Positions 31,153 to 43,053 are shown, counted from the stretch's first letter. The stretch: DNA of 64,000 nucleotides from Triatoma infestans (GCA_011037195.1 JAAEAF010001553.1:124001-188000), one strand, 5' to 3'. Program-made: numbers and translations. Notes: generated by a model not told the origin, from the letters alone.

Positions 31153-32190
31153 TTGCGAGATCGGCTACAGGAAGCTTACGCCATCGCGAGAAAGCAGGGT
31201 GATGAGTCCCAAGAGCGGCGCGCGGCCCACTTCAATAAGAACAAAACAAGCAGGACGTTGGTCATAGGTCAGCAGGTCTACCTGTACTGTCCTGCGGTAC
31301 CTGCAGGGCACGCGAGGAAGTATCACCGGCCGTGGAAGGGACCGTGCACCGTTGTTGAAGAGCTACCCCCGGTAAATTACAGAGTGGAACTGCCTTCAGG
31401 AGAGCAGTTGTTAGTACACGTCAACCGGCTGAAACTTGTTGGACAGCCTAGTAAGCGAAACCCGCCCGCCGCGGGGTTTGTGGAGCGAAACCCGCCCGCC
31501 GGGGATAAACTTGTGCCGGAGTCCGGGCCGACCAAACCCCGTTCTTTTTATTCGGAGGAGGAACCTGACGTCGTCCATTGGCCAGCTCCGGACGAACCTG
31601 AGGATAGTTGGGAGGGCGGTCTGCTCCCCATTGAGATGCCGAAGATGGAAGGAAACACGGTAGCGACTGAGACATCGCTGGAAATTGAGACCGGCCAGGA
31701 CACCGGCCCGGTAGCGGGAAATCTACAGCCAGAAGGGGAAGGGTCGCACCCCTTGAGGGAACCGGAGAGCGCCGAAACGGGACCCGTGGAAGCGGTGGGT
31801 AGCAAATGCTGGCGATACCACCGGAAACAGTATCATTTGCAGGGGAAGGAAGACACTTGTCGATATATGCCAAGCTGTCCGGCGAGAGTAGGGCGTACGA
31901 AAAGACGGCTGGAAATTATCCCAGAAGCCCCAAGGGACGACGTAGCGCACCAGACTGACGCCACCCAATCGGAACTTAGCCAACAAAGTAGCATAAGCGA
32001 AGAGATGGACGACTCACGAGACAAAACCTGGGAACCGGAGACTAGCCTATTTATTCCCAGCAGCGACCGCGTTCTGCGGCGACCGAAACGGACTATGCTC
32101 CCGCAGGAGTTAGTTGCTGACACGGAGTTGGTTAGTAGGAACAGTGAAGGGGATTCGGGCGAGGCCGAAGGCGACGAGACGAACTATTAG
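31153..32190 (+). CDS. Integrase C-terminal tail of errantivirus-like element
   Basis: 345-codon frame after a break at about 31112-31150. It starts with RLQEAYAIARKQGDESQERR, then the GPY/F-type module YLYCPAVPAGHARKYHRPWKG and PVNYRVELPSGEQLLVHVNR. A 12-residue direct repeat follows (KRNPPAAGF / ERNPPAGD). The remaining 240 residues are acidic and Pro/Glu-rich, with a Cys-His cluster (CWRYHRK, CRYMPSC) and no known domain. It ends 120 bases before env begins. Confidence 0.75.
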   Translation: MRDRLQEAYAIARKQGDESQERRAAHFNKNKTSRTLVIGQQVYLYCPAVPAGHARKYHRPWKGPCTVVEELPPVNYRVELPSGEQLLVHVNRLKLVGQPSKRNPPAAGFVERNPPAGDKLVPESGPTKPRSFYSEEEPDVVHWPAPDEPEDSWEGGLLPIEMPKMEGNTVATETSLEIETGQDTGPVAGNLQPEGEGSHPLREPESAETGPVEAVGSKCWRYHRKQYHLQGKEDTCRYMPSCPARVGRTKRRLEIIPEAPRDDVAHQTDATQSELSQQSSISEEMDDSRDKTWEPETSLFIPSSDRVLRRPKRTMLPQELVADTELVSRNSEGDSGEAEGDETNY

Positions 32191-32312
32191 TCGGTTTTCG
32201 GATAGGCGTTGAAAGTTTTCAGCACCCTTAATTATATAGAGAAAAGGGTAGGAGCAGACGAATGAAGAAACATTACCTTTGATTGTTGCAGTGTGCTGTC
32301 ACGGCGGCTTAG

Positions 32313-34170
32313 GTAATATTCCAGTCCGGGGTAGTCTATACCAGGGAAGCCAACGGGATCTTGACGGGCGACTGGTGGCGGATCGTAGTAGAATTGAATG
32401 TTACTGAGATGGAGGACGAGGTGCTACAGTTGCAGCAATCTACGCGAGAGTTACAGAGCCGACTGGTGGGCTTGGCAGCAAAAAGGGGCTATTTATGGTC
32501 GGGTTTAGAGGAATTGGGCAGAATCAAAGGGCTGGTAGACGAAATGGGGGCTGCGGTTCGATCCTTGGCAGGGATGTTACCATACGGGGGTCCACTTCAG
32601 CAAGCAGGCTCGAGGAAGCGAGGATTTCTCGACATCGGGGGAACCCTAACAAAGACAGTATTCGGAAATCCGGATGCCTCCGATCTGCGTTACACTCAGG
32701 AAAGACTACAGGAATTGGACCGGCAGGCGTCTGACGTGATCCATTTGCAAAAAGACCACCTCTCAGTTACCCAGAGGCTCGGGAACCGAGTTGAACGCCA
32801 CGGACGGCAGCTACGTTTGCTAGCATCTCAGATCACCCAGAAATTACAAGCGTTGGGGAACTCCGAGATAAACCTCGAGCAGCGATTGGGAAATCTGAAC
32901 ACTACTATGTTGCTAAATTGGAATGTGTCCTCCCTTCTGCGACATCTGGAATTGAACACCCTAAAGGCGAATTTGGAGATAAACAACCTACAGGGGGCCC
33001 TGGAATCCCTCCTGGGGGGTGGCGTGGGACTCGTTCTAATACCACCTACGGAATTAAGTCATATACTAGCTGAGATAGTGGCTCTGCTGCCCCCGGGATT
33101 GGAGCTGGTGGGCGGGGTTCACAAGTCCGACATGAACACGTACTACGAACTGGCGGAGACCCATGCCTTTTCAACAGTGCATAGCCTAAATGTCAATATT
33201 GATATACCGCTCTCAGCAGAAGGGCGCCAATTTCTGCTATATAGGGTATGGCCCATACCCACGCCGGACCCGCGCCTGAAACGGCATGTGATGATGCAGA
33301 CCCGAGCCTCCCACATCCTGCTCACAGAGGACCGAGAATTTTATGCGGAACTGAACGAAGAAGACCTGTCAGGCTGCAACAAAAAGTCTCTCTGGATCTG
33401 CCCAATTAGATTCGCCTTAGTCAGCCGAGAAGTACCTTCGTGTCTGCTTGATCAGCTTTTGGGAGTTCCCGGCCAGCGTTCGTCGGAGTGCACCTACCAG
33501 ATCGTCAAGGATGATTTTCCTCCCATCTGGGCGTTACGCACAGGAAAGTACTTGGATATATAGTATTCCCCAACCAACGCGTTGGACTTCATATTGCAGA
33601 AATCAAGGGCCAGCCACCATCACTGAAAGAACGCTGGAGGGCGTGGGAACAGTGCAGTCGGCTCGAGGTTGCACCTTGCGGTCCCAACATCACCAACTGT
33701 TCCCAAACAGTCAAGGGGTCACCCGTTGGAATCTTCACCCTCAGATCATACCGAAACAAGACTGGAGAACAATCCTACCATTAACAGAGGAAGGCACCAT
33801 CCCCGAAACTATTACGGCCGCAGTCAGCCTACGAGAGCAGTTAGTATTTCCCGAAGAAGAAGACGACGACCTTGCCACCAGTATGGGAGTGCTGGTTACT
33901 AGGGCCCAGAAGTGGAAACAGGCCCGGCACCAGCAACAGATGGTTATTGGTGGTCTAGCCGGCAGCGGCATCGCCCTGGGGGCTGTTGCGATCATGGCAT
34001 CCTGGATATATCGCCACATCTCTCGCCGTCGTAACCAAGCCGAGAAGGATTCCCGGCCATCCCCACCATTGGTCATCTATGGGTTGCCACCCAGTACTGT
34101 CGCAGCTCCGCCAGGAAGGGCCAGCACATCCGCTGTGGAAACCAACGCCAACATTACCAACGAAGAGTGA
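32313..34170 (+). pseudogene. env: Env, F-like fusion glycoprotein of errantivirus-like element
   Basis: Membrane fusion glycoprotein of an insect endogenous retrovirus. The frame is open from 32313, just after a splice-acceptor-like TTTGATTGTTGCAG (32290), as expected for a spliced env. Early residues GDWWRIVVELN fit the mature start. A furin-type site SRKRGFLDIGG lies at about residue 84 of the frame starting at 32361, followed by a fusion-peptide-like stretch and heptad-rich helices (YTQERLQELDRQASDVIHLQ). Conserved Cys pairs lie near 33380-33500. A single frame break at about 33560-33600 separates this from the C-terminal part, which has a transmembrane segment (IGGLAGSGIALGAVAIMASWIY, about 33946-34010) and a short basic tail. 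No clear signal peptide is seen in the retained frame. The family is the baculovirus-F/errantivirus Env type. Confidence 0.82.
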
Positions 34171-34255
34171 AGGGCAGGCGCCGTCCCCCCTCGTTGTGTT
34201 CCTGGCGAAAAGCGGCCCTCTTCACCGGAGCGCCGCTTTTGGAAACGGGGGAGCA
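34171..34255 (+). other. Env to LTR junction with polypurine tract
   Basis: Non-coding. GGAAACGGGGGAG (34241-34253) is a polypurine tract directly before the presumed LTR start. Confidence 0.45.
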
Positions 34256-35076
34256 TGGTGACGGGGGACGAGCTGCTTGTGGGCGAGCCCGGCAGTGCCT
34301 GGTGGGGAAGAGTGATAAGTAAGAGCGAGATAGCGAGTGGAGAAGAGAAGTTAGTCAGTGTATGATGTCTATGGTGAGGTTATGAGGTGTGTTTGGCTGG
34401 TCGTTCCTGCACTGTGTAAGTAGTACTTGTATGTTTGTGTGGTTCACTCCCGCCGGGACGCCGGGCTTATCTGCTGTTAGTAGCGACTGTAGAGATAGCA
34501 AACAGGCCTACTGGTCTTATTACCGTTTATAATACTGTATAAAATTAGTTAGCGTATAGGAATAGTCATATCCATTCTTTTTTGAACGTAGTATTTCATA
34601 GTTAGACTTTGTTTTAAGCTTTTATTAATCTTTAATTAATCATTAGATACATATGGTTTAGTGTAGGTTATTGTGTCATTTACCGTTTAATTAATTAATC
34701 GTATTCTTAATCACCTTTCTTTGTCAAGTATATTATTTTGTCGAGCTAATTTACCGCTATCTCTCAATTTGTTTGTCTAGTTATCCGTACCAATAATAAT
34801 TTTTGTCAAATATATTGTACTCTTAATTTTAATGTCTAAGCTTTTATTTTGTTTATGATGCAGTGGATATCTGTTGCTTTTATACGAATATGTTATTATT
34901 TAGTATCATGTAAACGTTGTTTATCTCCAACTAGCCATTTAAGATTACTACTCTATTATTGCCTGTGCATGACTTGTAGCCCAATAAATATATATATTTA
35001 GCCAAAATATACGTTGACACAACACGCTCGTTGATTCTACCCTATCTCCCTCCTCCGTCCCAAGAGGGGCGTGACA
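34256..35076 (+). repeat. 3' LTR of errantivirus-like element
   Basis: Presumed start TGGTGACGGG after the polypurine tract; the end GGGGCGTGACA is fixed by the match to the 5' stub. Length is about 821 bp. AATAAATATAT near 34983 may be the poly(A) signal. The start is less certain than the end because almost no 5' LTR is left for comparison. Confidence 0.65.
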
Positions 35077-35879
35077 AGTATATAATAAGTTTGTAGTTAC
35101 AGTTTTTTTTTTCCTCCACGTGCACCTCCGTGCAACGAGTCCGCTAATTACGATGTGCTGAATGATTCCCCTTACTCCTCAGGGATTCCATTGGCACTTC
35201 CTATGTCCTAGGTCACCAAACGGTCTCAGGACACACCAAATTCTTCAAAAAAAATTTTTCTTTTAAGAATATCAAATCCTCCGGAGAGTTTGTAGAACGT
35301 TACTCAGTCCCTGCAGGGCACCACCTGACCTCTCTCGTCTCTGGGTCTCTTACACCTTCTGCTCCACAGCCCTCTTGGTTGGCGTCTTTCTGTTTCCCAT
35401 ATGGGATGGTCGGCAAAGCCCTCTCCAAAATAAGAGCTCCTCTTCTTCCTCATTTTTTCTCATTTAAAAAACAAGAAGAAAAATCGCTCAAGGCAAAATA
35501 TAACATATGTATATTATGTTAAAAAAGCAGCTGTCACTCCCGCGAAATTGTTCGAGCGTAAAAGCCGCGAGCCAATTTGTTTTCTTACGAATTCCGCCGC
35601 TAGGGGAAGAAAGCAGTCCGAGGTGAATTGACCGTTAATGAGTAGCCTGGTTGATGGTGCTATCTCGCGGACTAAACTAAAATTATGTGGTTATAAAATA
35701 TATAATAATTATAAGGAAATAAAATAAAAGAATAGGAAGCATAATAAATAATCAATAATCAAACAATTCAATAAATTAATTATAAAATAAATATTAAGAA
35801 ATGAAATATTGGGACTACTGGGAAAATTAAAATAAGTGAAAATAAAAATTTAGGGTTGATAAGCTTTTCAATCCTAACA
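35077..35879 (-). repeat. 3' LTR region of Gypsy A
   Basis: Read on the minus strand, a purine tract AGGTAAGGGGGGAA (about 35893-35880) precedes TGTTAGGATTG at 35879, the likely 3' LTR start. The LTR must end at or before 35077, where the errantivirus-like LTR begins. The far end cannot be placed: the 5' LTR tail (near 56975) is not found here, so this LTR is probably truncated. Confidence 0.45.
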
Positions 35880-35958
35880 TTCCCCCCTTACCTCAAGGAA
35901 AAAAAAATGAGAAAGAAGTCTATCTGGGAATATGGGATAGGCATGGACGAAAGGAAGT

Positions 35959-38823
35959 TTATGGGATAGGATAGGAGGTGCATAGTTCGGCATCTAGATC
36001 TTCAGGATCTTGTGGTTTACACTTTTTCAAACTACTGACATGCCACATACCAGCAGACTTTTTGCCATCTAAATCCTCTAGCTCGTAAGTTACTGATCCT
36101 ACTTTTCTTTTTATTGTCCTTTTTGTGAATCTTAAAGTAAGCGCCAGCTTACTAGCGAACTGATCCACTGCACTCGATAGGTAATGGGTTTTACACCAAA
36201 CAATTTCTCCAGGTACATAGTCTTCAGGCCGTCTTCGTAGGTTATAGGTGCGCTGTCCTTTCTCGTATGCACAATTCAACTTTTCTTGTACCTCACAAAA
36301 CAGGCTTGGCATTCGAGTCAGCTTATCCAACCGCTGCGCTCGATCTACCTCTGTTTCCGCCGGTTTCGCCAAGTTAAATTGTTCAGGATAGTCTTTTCCC
36401 GAACGGGGTAATTCCCGTCCAAACGCTACGTAGGCCGGTGTAAACCCAGTGGCAACGTGCTTTGCTATATTCAGGGCAAATCCCATTTTGGGAATATCCT
36501 TGTCCCAACAGCGGTGATTTTCTTTTATATACGAAGCCAGCATAGTCTTCACCACTCTATTTACCCGTTCAGTAGGGTTCGCCTGGGGGTGATAGAGAGG
36601 GGTGTACCAAGGCGTTACTCCATATTCTTCCAACTTCTTTTGGAAGTCCGTCGCTTTAAATTGGGCTCCATTATCACAGACTATAATTTGTGGAACTCAA
36701 AACTTCAGGAAAATTTCTTCTTCCAACAACTGGGTGACTTTCTTGGCCGTTGCTTCCCTCAGAGGGAATAGCGAAACATGTTTAGAGAAGTAGTCGCAGA
36801 CTATTAGCAAGTGTTTATTTTGTTTTGTGGACCTTGGTAGTGGACCCATTAGATCAGCCGTTATCATTTGGAAGGGAAACGTCACAATTCTTTGCTTCCC
36901 CATCCATCCGGCAGGTAGTGTGTTATTCGGCTTTATGGCCTGGCATGTTTGGCACCTGGATATGTAATGCGCCACATCCGCAGTCATTGCTGGCCAGTAG
37001 AACGCTTCTTTTATCCGCTGCAATGTCTTGTATGTGCCTAGGTGTCCAGATATTGGGCTATCGTGATGAAGTCATGCAACACCTTTTTTCGCTGGGCCTT
37101 AGGTACAACCTGTTTCCAAGGTCTGTCATCGCCAAGAATCTTACTTGGATCTACCACCCTTTTGTAGAGCCTTCCGTCTTCCACCTTCCAGCTTGGATAG
37201 TTCTCCGGCTGTTTCTGCACTCTAGAACACATCCTTCTATACCAATCATCCAAGGAGTCTGCCGAGCATTCCAGGACATCCACTTTCTGATCTTCTTCCC
37301 TCCGAGATAGTGCGTCTGCAGCCTGATTAAGCTTACCGGAGCGGTGCCGCACGGTGAACTCGTATTGTTGCAATTTTACAGCCCACCTAGCTAGACGACC
37401 CTGGGGATCTTTCAAGCTATGAAGCCATTTTAAGGCCATATGGTCCGTGATGACTTCAAACTGCATTCCCTGCAAGTACGGCCTAAACTTTTCAATGGCC
37501 CATAAGACCGATAAGCATTCTTTCTCCGTAGTGGAGAAGTTCTTTTCATTTTTGGAGAGTGAACGGCTAGCATAGGCGATAGGTTTCTCACCATCTTCAA
37601 AGACCTGGGCCAGGATTGCTCCTAGGCCTGAATCCGAGGCGTCAGTTTGCAGAATAAAAGGACGGGAGAAGTCTGGACAGGTAAGGACTGGGGCAGAAAT
37701 TAGGATCTCTTTCAACTTCGTGAATGCGCGACTTTGCTCTTCTCCCCAGTTCCATCTTTTCTTCTTTCTTAGTAGATCTGACAGAGGTGCGCTGACTGAC
37801 GAGAAATGAGGTACAAATCGCCGATACAGGAGGCAAGCCCCAGGAATCTTCTAACCTGACGTACTGTTCTAGGTTGGGGGAAGTTAAGAATAGAATCTAC
37901 TTTATCCGGATTTACATGAAGGCCGTTCTTATCCACGACGTAGCCCAGATAGCGTAATTCGCTTCTGCAGAGTTGCGTCTTCTCCCAGTTGATTACCAGA
38001 CCCGCCTGTTGCAATCTTCCCAGCACCTCTCCGAGAATTGTCAGATGGTCCTCAAAGTCTGAAGTCACAACAATTATATCATCCAGATACACAAAGACTT
38101 TCGGAGCTAGCTCTGCTCCAATTATTCGGTCCATCAAACGCTGCCAAGTTGCTGGACTGTTGTGCAGACCAAACGGCATGCGAATAAACTGGAACAGACC
38201 CCTTCCAGGGACCGTAAAAGCTGTTTTCTCGCGGTCTTTTCCTGCTACCCTAATTTGCCAATAAGCAGACTTTAGATCCAAGGAAGACAAGTACTTAGCT
38301 CCCCGCAGTTGATCAAGAATCTGGCTAACATATGGTATGGTATGCGTCTTTCTTAGTCACTGCATTTAGCTTTCTGTAGTCTACGCAGAATCTATACTTT
38401 CCTTCCGGTTTTTTGACTATGACCACAGGAGATGACCATGGGCTGGAACTGCGTTCCACAATTCCTTCCGCTAACATTTTATCCAGCTCCTCATTAATAA
38501 CCGCTTGAATGGTAGGGGATACGGGATAGTATCTTTGCTTTATTGGTGCCGTGTCTCCAGTATCTATGCGGTGTTCAACTAAATTGGTACTACCTAAGAT
38601 AGGGGATGGCTCCTTCTTCCACTGCTTTATCAACTGCCCTACTCTTTCTTCCTGCTCGGGATTAAGGTCCGCTCTCTCGGCCAATGCCGCTTCTACGAAT
38701 CCATCTTCCGTGGTTCCTTCGACCTCTTCGCTGAAAGCCCATCTCTTGTTCTTGAGGTCGGGTACGATACTCATCGTCTCCCAGAAGTCGACCCCCAGAA
38801 TAAGAGCATTCACCAGCTGCGGT
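35959..38823 (-). pseudogene. Gypsy A pol (protease end, RT, RNase H, integrase)
   Basis: Minus strand, several frames. From 38823: LVNALILGVDFWETMSIVPD (protease end), RT with KQRYYPVSPTIQAVINEELD, SSPWSSPVVIVKKPEGKYRF and DYRKLNAVTKKD. A break at 38325. Then SSLDLKSAYWQIRVA, MPFGLHNSPATW and VFVYLDDIIVV (38090). A break near 37800. RNase H FILQTDASDSGLGAILAQ (37650) and LNQAADALSRREE. Integrase zinc region CQTCQAIKPN (36950), core TADLMGPLP and NPTERVNRVVKTM (36570). The tail ends YELEDLDG...KKCKPQDPE at 35959. The gene is split from its own gag and protease start by the Polinton at 38824. Confidence 0.88.
38818..38823. repeat. Polinton target duplication, left
   Basis: TGCGGT immediately before the left AGTAGGG end of the Polinton; repeated exactly at 54933-54938. 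A 6-bp duplication is diagnostic of Polinton/Maverick integration. Confidence 0.95.
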
Positions 38824-39051
38824 AGTAGGGTAGTTAAGAGAGAGCTGGCACAGGGGCTATGTTACTAGTCTTGGGGGTTGCAAGAGCGCTGCTGCCATCA
38901 TCCAAATCAATGAGCCTAATCGATGACGTCATCACATCATCCAAATCGATGACTATTAAATTACAAATTATAAATTAAATTATAAATAATCAAATTATAA
39001 ATATAAATAAATTATAAATAATTAAATAAAATGAAATAAAAAAGTTGTTTC

Positions 39052-39120
39052 ACCTGGAATCGAACCTTAATTGTTGAGTTAGAAGACGGCAATGCAACCC
39101 ACTAGACCAAAGCGGTCACT
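39052..39120 (-). repeat. tRNA-like Pol III sequence in left TIR, unit 1
   Basis: On the minus strand an A box (TGGTCTAGTGGG) and B box (GGTTCGATTCC) are spaced as in tRNA genes and followed by a T run (about 39041). The acceptor and T stems do not pair well, so it is tRNA-derived rather than a normal tRNA. A near-identical unit follows at 39258. Confidence 0.6.
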
Positions 39121-39257
39121 TAGTTCATAGCAGTAAAATTATCATATATAAGTATGTGGCCCCAGGAGAAATAAAACAAGGTAGTTTAACATTTATTTCA
39201 CATTAGGTGATTATAGGGCATTTAACATATCTTTTAATGAAATAAAAAAGTTGATTT

Positions 39258-39325
39258 TCCTGGAATCGAACCTTAATTGTTGAGTTAGAAGGCGGTAATG
39301 CAACCCACTAGACCAAAGCGGTCAC
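39258..39325 (-). repeat. tRNA-like Pol III sequence in left TIR, unit 2
   Basis: Second copy of the tRNA-like unit with the same A and B boxes. Its variant bases (GCATTACCGCC, CCAGGAAAATC) match the single copy in the right TIR, so unit 1 is the extra one. Confidence 0.6.
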
Positions 39326-41600
39326 TTAGTTCATAGCAGTAAAATTATCATATATAAGTATGTGGCCCCAGGAGAAATAAAACAAGGTAGTTTAACATTT
39401 ATTTCATTATAGGGGCATTTAGCATATCTTTTAATAATTGATAGACAATTGATATATATGGTGGGGTGGGGGAACAAAAAATAAATAATTTCTTTAATAA
39501 TTTATTTTGGTGTCATTTAACAACATGGTATATAGCAAACACTAATTATGTGAGAATAAGGTGAAAAATAAATATAAGTTATATTAAACAACATCTTAAG
39601 ACATAAAAATAAAAAAAGAATGTAATTATATGACAATAAGGTAAAACAAGTAAAAATTGACATATCTAAAAACACAATATTCATTATATATAGCAAAACT
39701 ACTTGAGATATAAGTAAAAACAAATGGTTTATTTAAAACATCTTAAGACATAAAAATAAAAAAAGAATGTAATTATATGACAATAAGGTAAAACAAGTAA
39801 AAATTGATATATCTGACCAAAGCGGTCATAAGTGTTCATAGTTGTAAAATGTCATATACACACCTCGGGAGGAAATAAAACAAGGTAGTTTAACCTATCT
39901 TTTTTATTACTTAACAACATTTTAGACAATATTAAAACATTATATTAGACATAAAAAAGGTGATTAGGGTGAAAAATAAAACAAATAAATTGATTAACAA
40001 CATTTAATGCCTGATGCAGCTATGTTGATGCAAAACGTCTTAACAAATATATTGGCTGTGAGAATAAAGTAACAATAATACAAGTTAATTTACATATCTA
40101 AAACACAACATTAAAAAACATTATATGGCAAACTAATTAAGTTAAAACTAAAATAAGGAGACAAGTTAATTAACATATCTGCAATCCCTTCCACCAAAAT
40201 ATTAATAACATAGATTGAGTGTGAGTCACATAATGGTGATTCTTTGTGTTGGAATAAGGTAAAAAAAACAACCTAATTGATATATCATAAACGCCGCAGG
40301 TATGTTAAATACCCGAAGTCTAACAAACCAAATATATTAACATATCTTTAATAAATAACCCTTTTGATGCAATTACTTAACCTAACATTTTAAACATACA
40401 TAGGCTGAGGTAAATTTTACATACCTTTTAAGTTGGTGTATAGCTCATGGTGATTGAATAAACACCTCTATTGATGTAATTACATGGCATTTTGTGAATA
40501 TGTGAGAAAAGTGGCTTAAACGTACCCTATAAACATCACTATACCACATAATGGAGGTGGGGAAATAATACAAAAAAAATTGACATATTAATGTATTTAT
40601 TATTCATCTTAAGACATAAAAAAAATGTTTAAACAGTTGCAAACTAATGGCGAATATGTAGCAATAAAACAAGTAAAAAAACGGCATATCTAAAAACACA
40701 ACATTTTTAGACACAAACATATTAAAACGTTATAGGGCAAACCAATGGGCAATTATGTGATAATAAGGTAATAAAAACTCCCACAGAAAATATTAATGTA
40801 ATTACGAAAACAATTTATAACATATATTTCACATCTTTGTGTGGGGGGAAAAAATAAACAGCTTAATTGATAGATCATAAACGCAACAGGCATGTTAAAT
40901 ACCTGAAGTCTAACAAACCTTTTTTTTGATACAATTACTTAACCTAACATTTTAAACATACATAGGCTGAGGTAAATTTTACATACCTTTTTAAGTAGGG
41001 TAGTTACAGCCTAAATAATAGCTCATGGTGATTGAATAAACCTTGCAAACGATTACATGGCATTTAGTGAATATGTGAGAAAATTGACATATCTAAAAAC
41101 ACAGCATTTTCTTAGGTTCAAATAATACAAAATGACATAACAGGGCGAAAAAATAATACAAAAATGCGTCTTAAACATAAAAAAGAATGTAATTATAGTG
41201 GGGGAAAACAAACACAACATTTACTTAAGTGCAAATAAAATTAAATCATTACATATAGCAAACTAATTGAGGCATAAGTAAAACAAAATGGTTTATTTAA
41301 AACATCTTAAGACATTGGTGAAAATGTAAGAACTCAAAAGTAAACTATTGGTTGGGCATATATTAACATCATTTTCAATAAAAATGGCACCTTGCAACCT
41401 CTATGTGTGTTTAAATGTTATATATATTAGAAGTAAAACATCTTACACATAAAAAAGAATGTAATTATGTGAGAATATTAATTGGTGGTGGGGGGACGGC
41501 GTATATATTAATCTATTTAACATCATGTTTAAAAAAAATGACACCTTATACAAACACCTCTATTGATACAATTATAGAACATGTGTGTTTTAAATGTTAT

Positions 41601-41782
41601 ATATATTAGAAGTAAAACATCTTAAGACGTTGGTGATTACAGTAAGAACACAAAGTAAACTATTGGTTGGACCGTATATATATATATATATTAATCCATA
41701 ATGCATGAGGGTTGGGGGTTTGAAATGAAAAAAAACTTCTCATTTAAAAAAATCAATATATTGTATAATATAATACAATTAA
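41601..41782. other. Spacer inside Polinton
   Basis: AT-rich, with a (TA)n tract at 41676-41690. No gene seen. Confidence 0.5.
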
Positions 41783-42069
41783 TCATGGGGTTGGTGGGGG
41801 CGATTGAGTCGGCGGGATCTCTGGAGGCTGTTGAAAAACCCAAAAATATTAGTAATTTGCAGCTAAATCTACATTAATATAAAGTGTAAAACATACCTTC
41901 TCAATTCCGCATATACATGTATGCGGAGCCCCTGTGCCAGCCCTTATAACCCCGCAGAGCCTGCATACATACTACAAGTGCAAAGATTGTTAGAAAATTG
42001 GGGACTGTATTAAATGTTAACAAAATTAGGAAAGAAACTACTTACAAATATAAGAACTGGCAGATCCAT
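41783..42069 (-). CDS. Small three-exon Cys-rich protein, Polinton gene 1
   Basis: Minus-strand gene too small for ORF calling. Exon 1 (42069-42046): ATG plus seven codons (MDLPVLIF). Intron 1 (42045-41972, 74 nt): GTAAGT...CTAAC...TTGTAG. Exon 2 (41971-41897): YVCRLCGVIRAGTGAPHTCI, then CGIEK. Intron 2 (41896-41828, 69 nt): GTATGT...TACTAAT...TTCAACAG. Exon 3 (41827-41783): Pro-rich tail PPEIPPTQSPPPPTP and TGA. The frame is kept across both junctions, giving 47 residues. C-x2-C ... C-x-C suggests a zinc knuckle or ribbon, and the tail a protein-binding motif. Both introns have canonical ends and branch-point-like sequences. A TTTAAATA box lies about 25 bases above the ATG. A paralog lies 1 kb upstream. 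No family recognised. Confidence 0.6.
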
Positions 42070-43053
42070 AACTAAACAAAACAGCCTATTTAAATGATCT
42101 TATCCCCACAACTATCACAGCTTCCCGTCGATTGCAAAAAAGGTGAATTCAATACGCTACTGTGTTTAGAAATGCAAGCAAAGTAAAACAGATAATGCCT
42201 TAATGAAAACGTTTATATTAATTTTATAAATCAATGCGCTACTGTGTTTGTAGAAATGCAGATAAGCAGCTAATCACTCATTACGATGATTTTTTTATTT
42301 ATTAAAGAAATCATGCTACTTAAATAATGTTTCTCCCAGCTACAGGAAGTGGAATTGTTTGTGCGTTATTTGATTTAATTTTCACAAAAACTTAACCATA
42401 CTAACAGTATTAAACAAATGTGATATTTTTGTTAGTTGATTTTAAATTACTCACAATTAAAACAAAAAGTGATATTTTTATTTTATTTTGATAGTTGTTT
42501 TAAGTTACACCCAATTAAATAAACTTAATATTAAAAGCACAAGCCGACTAATTTATCGATCTTAACTCATAGTTTTTCGTTAAATTTTATTATATTTATA
42601 ACGTCATTTATTTTAATCCATCTACCAATTAGTAGAGGGGAAGATGGAAAAACAAAAAAAAGCTTATATATAATAATATGTTATAATTAGAAAAAAAAAC
42701 ACAGCTTTATATAATATTATTTTGTATAAGCTTATATAATAATATTTTATATCAATATTAAAAAAAAAAAACACAAAGCTTATATATATAATATCTGCAT
42801 TTGTACAGGCTCCCCCCTGAAAAAAACAAGAAAAAAGTTAGATAAAATATTATTGCTCAATACATTAAATCAACCATGTTTAATCCCTCACCGCGTTAAG
42901 GGTGTGTGTTGGGGTTTGAGGGTGGCGGAACCTCCCCGCGGCGGCGGCGGCAGGACGTGCACGGACATGTCCGGGGATCCTTAGAAAGAACTGCATTATA
43001 CAATAGAATTATAAAAATAATTCAACTATAATAGTAAAACTTACCATTATAAG
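42070..43053. other. Polinton spacer with possible exon
   Basis: Mostly AT-rich. CGCTACTGTGTTT.AGAAATGCA occurs twice (about 42155 and 42237). 42886-42982 is strikingly GC-rich and on the minus strand reads from an acceptor-like AATGCAG into an open Cys/Arg then Pro-rich frame (TCPCTSCRRRRRGEVPPPSN, ending at a TAA near 42892). It resembles exon 3 of gene 1 and could be the third exon of gene 2, with a donor GTAAGT at 43045. Confidence 0.35.

Larger units (their letters stand above)
38824..41600 (+). repeat. Polinton left terminal inverted repeat
   Basis: Matches the complement of 52322-54932 throughout, with indels. Shared blocks can be followed from the tips through CACCTCTATTGATACAATTA near 41565. 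It is longer than the right repeat, mainly because a unit of about 205 bp containing the tRNA-like sequence is duplicated here (39030-39235 and 39237-39437). Confidence 0.9.

Noticed and set aside
36457..37310. Plus-strand frames of 104 and 161 codons
   Set aside because: Complement of the Gypsy A integrase and RNase H.
39052..39325. Functional tRNA genes
   Set aside because: A and B boxes are good, but acceptor and T stems do not pair, so they are listed as tRNA-like repeats only.
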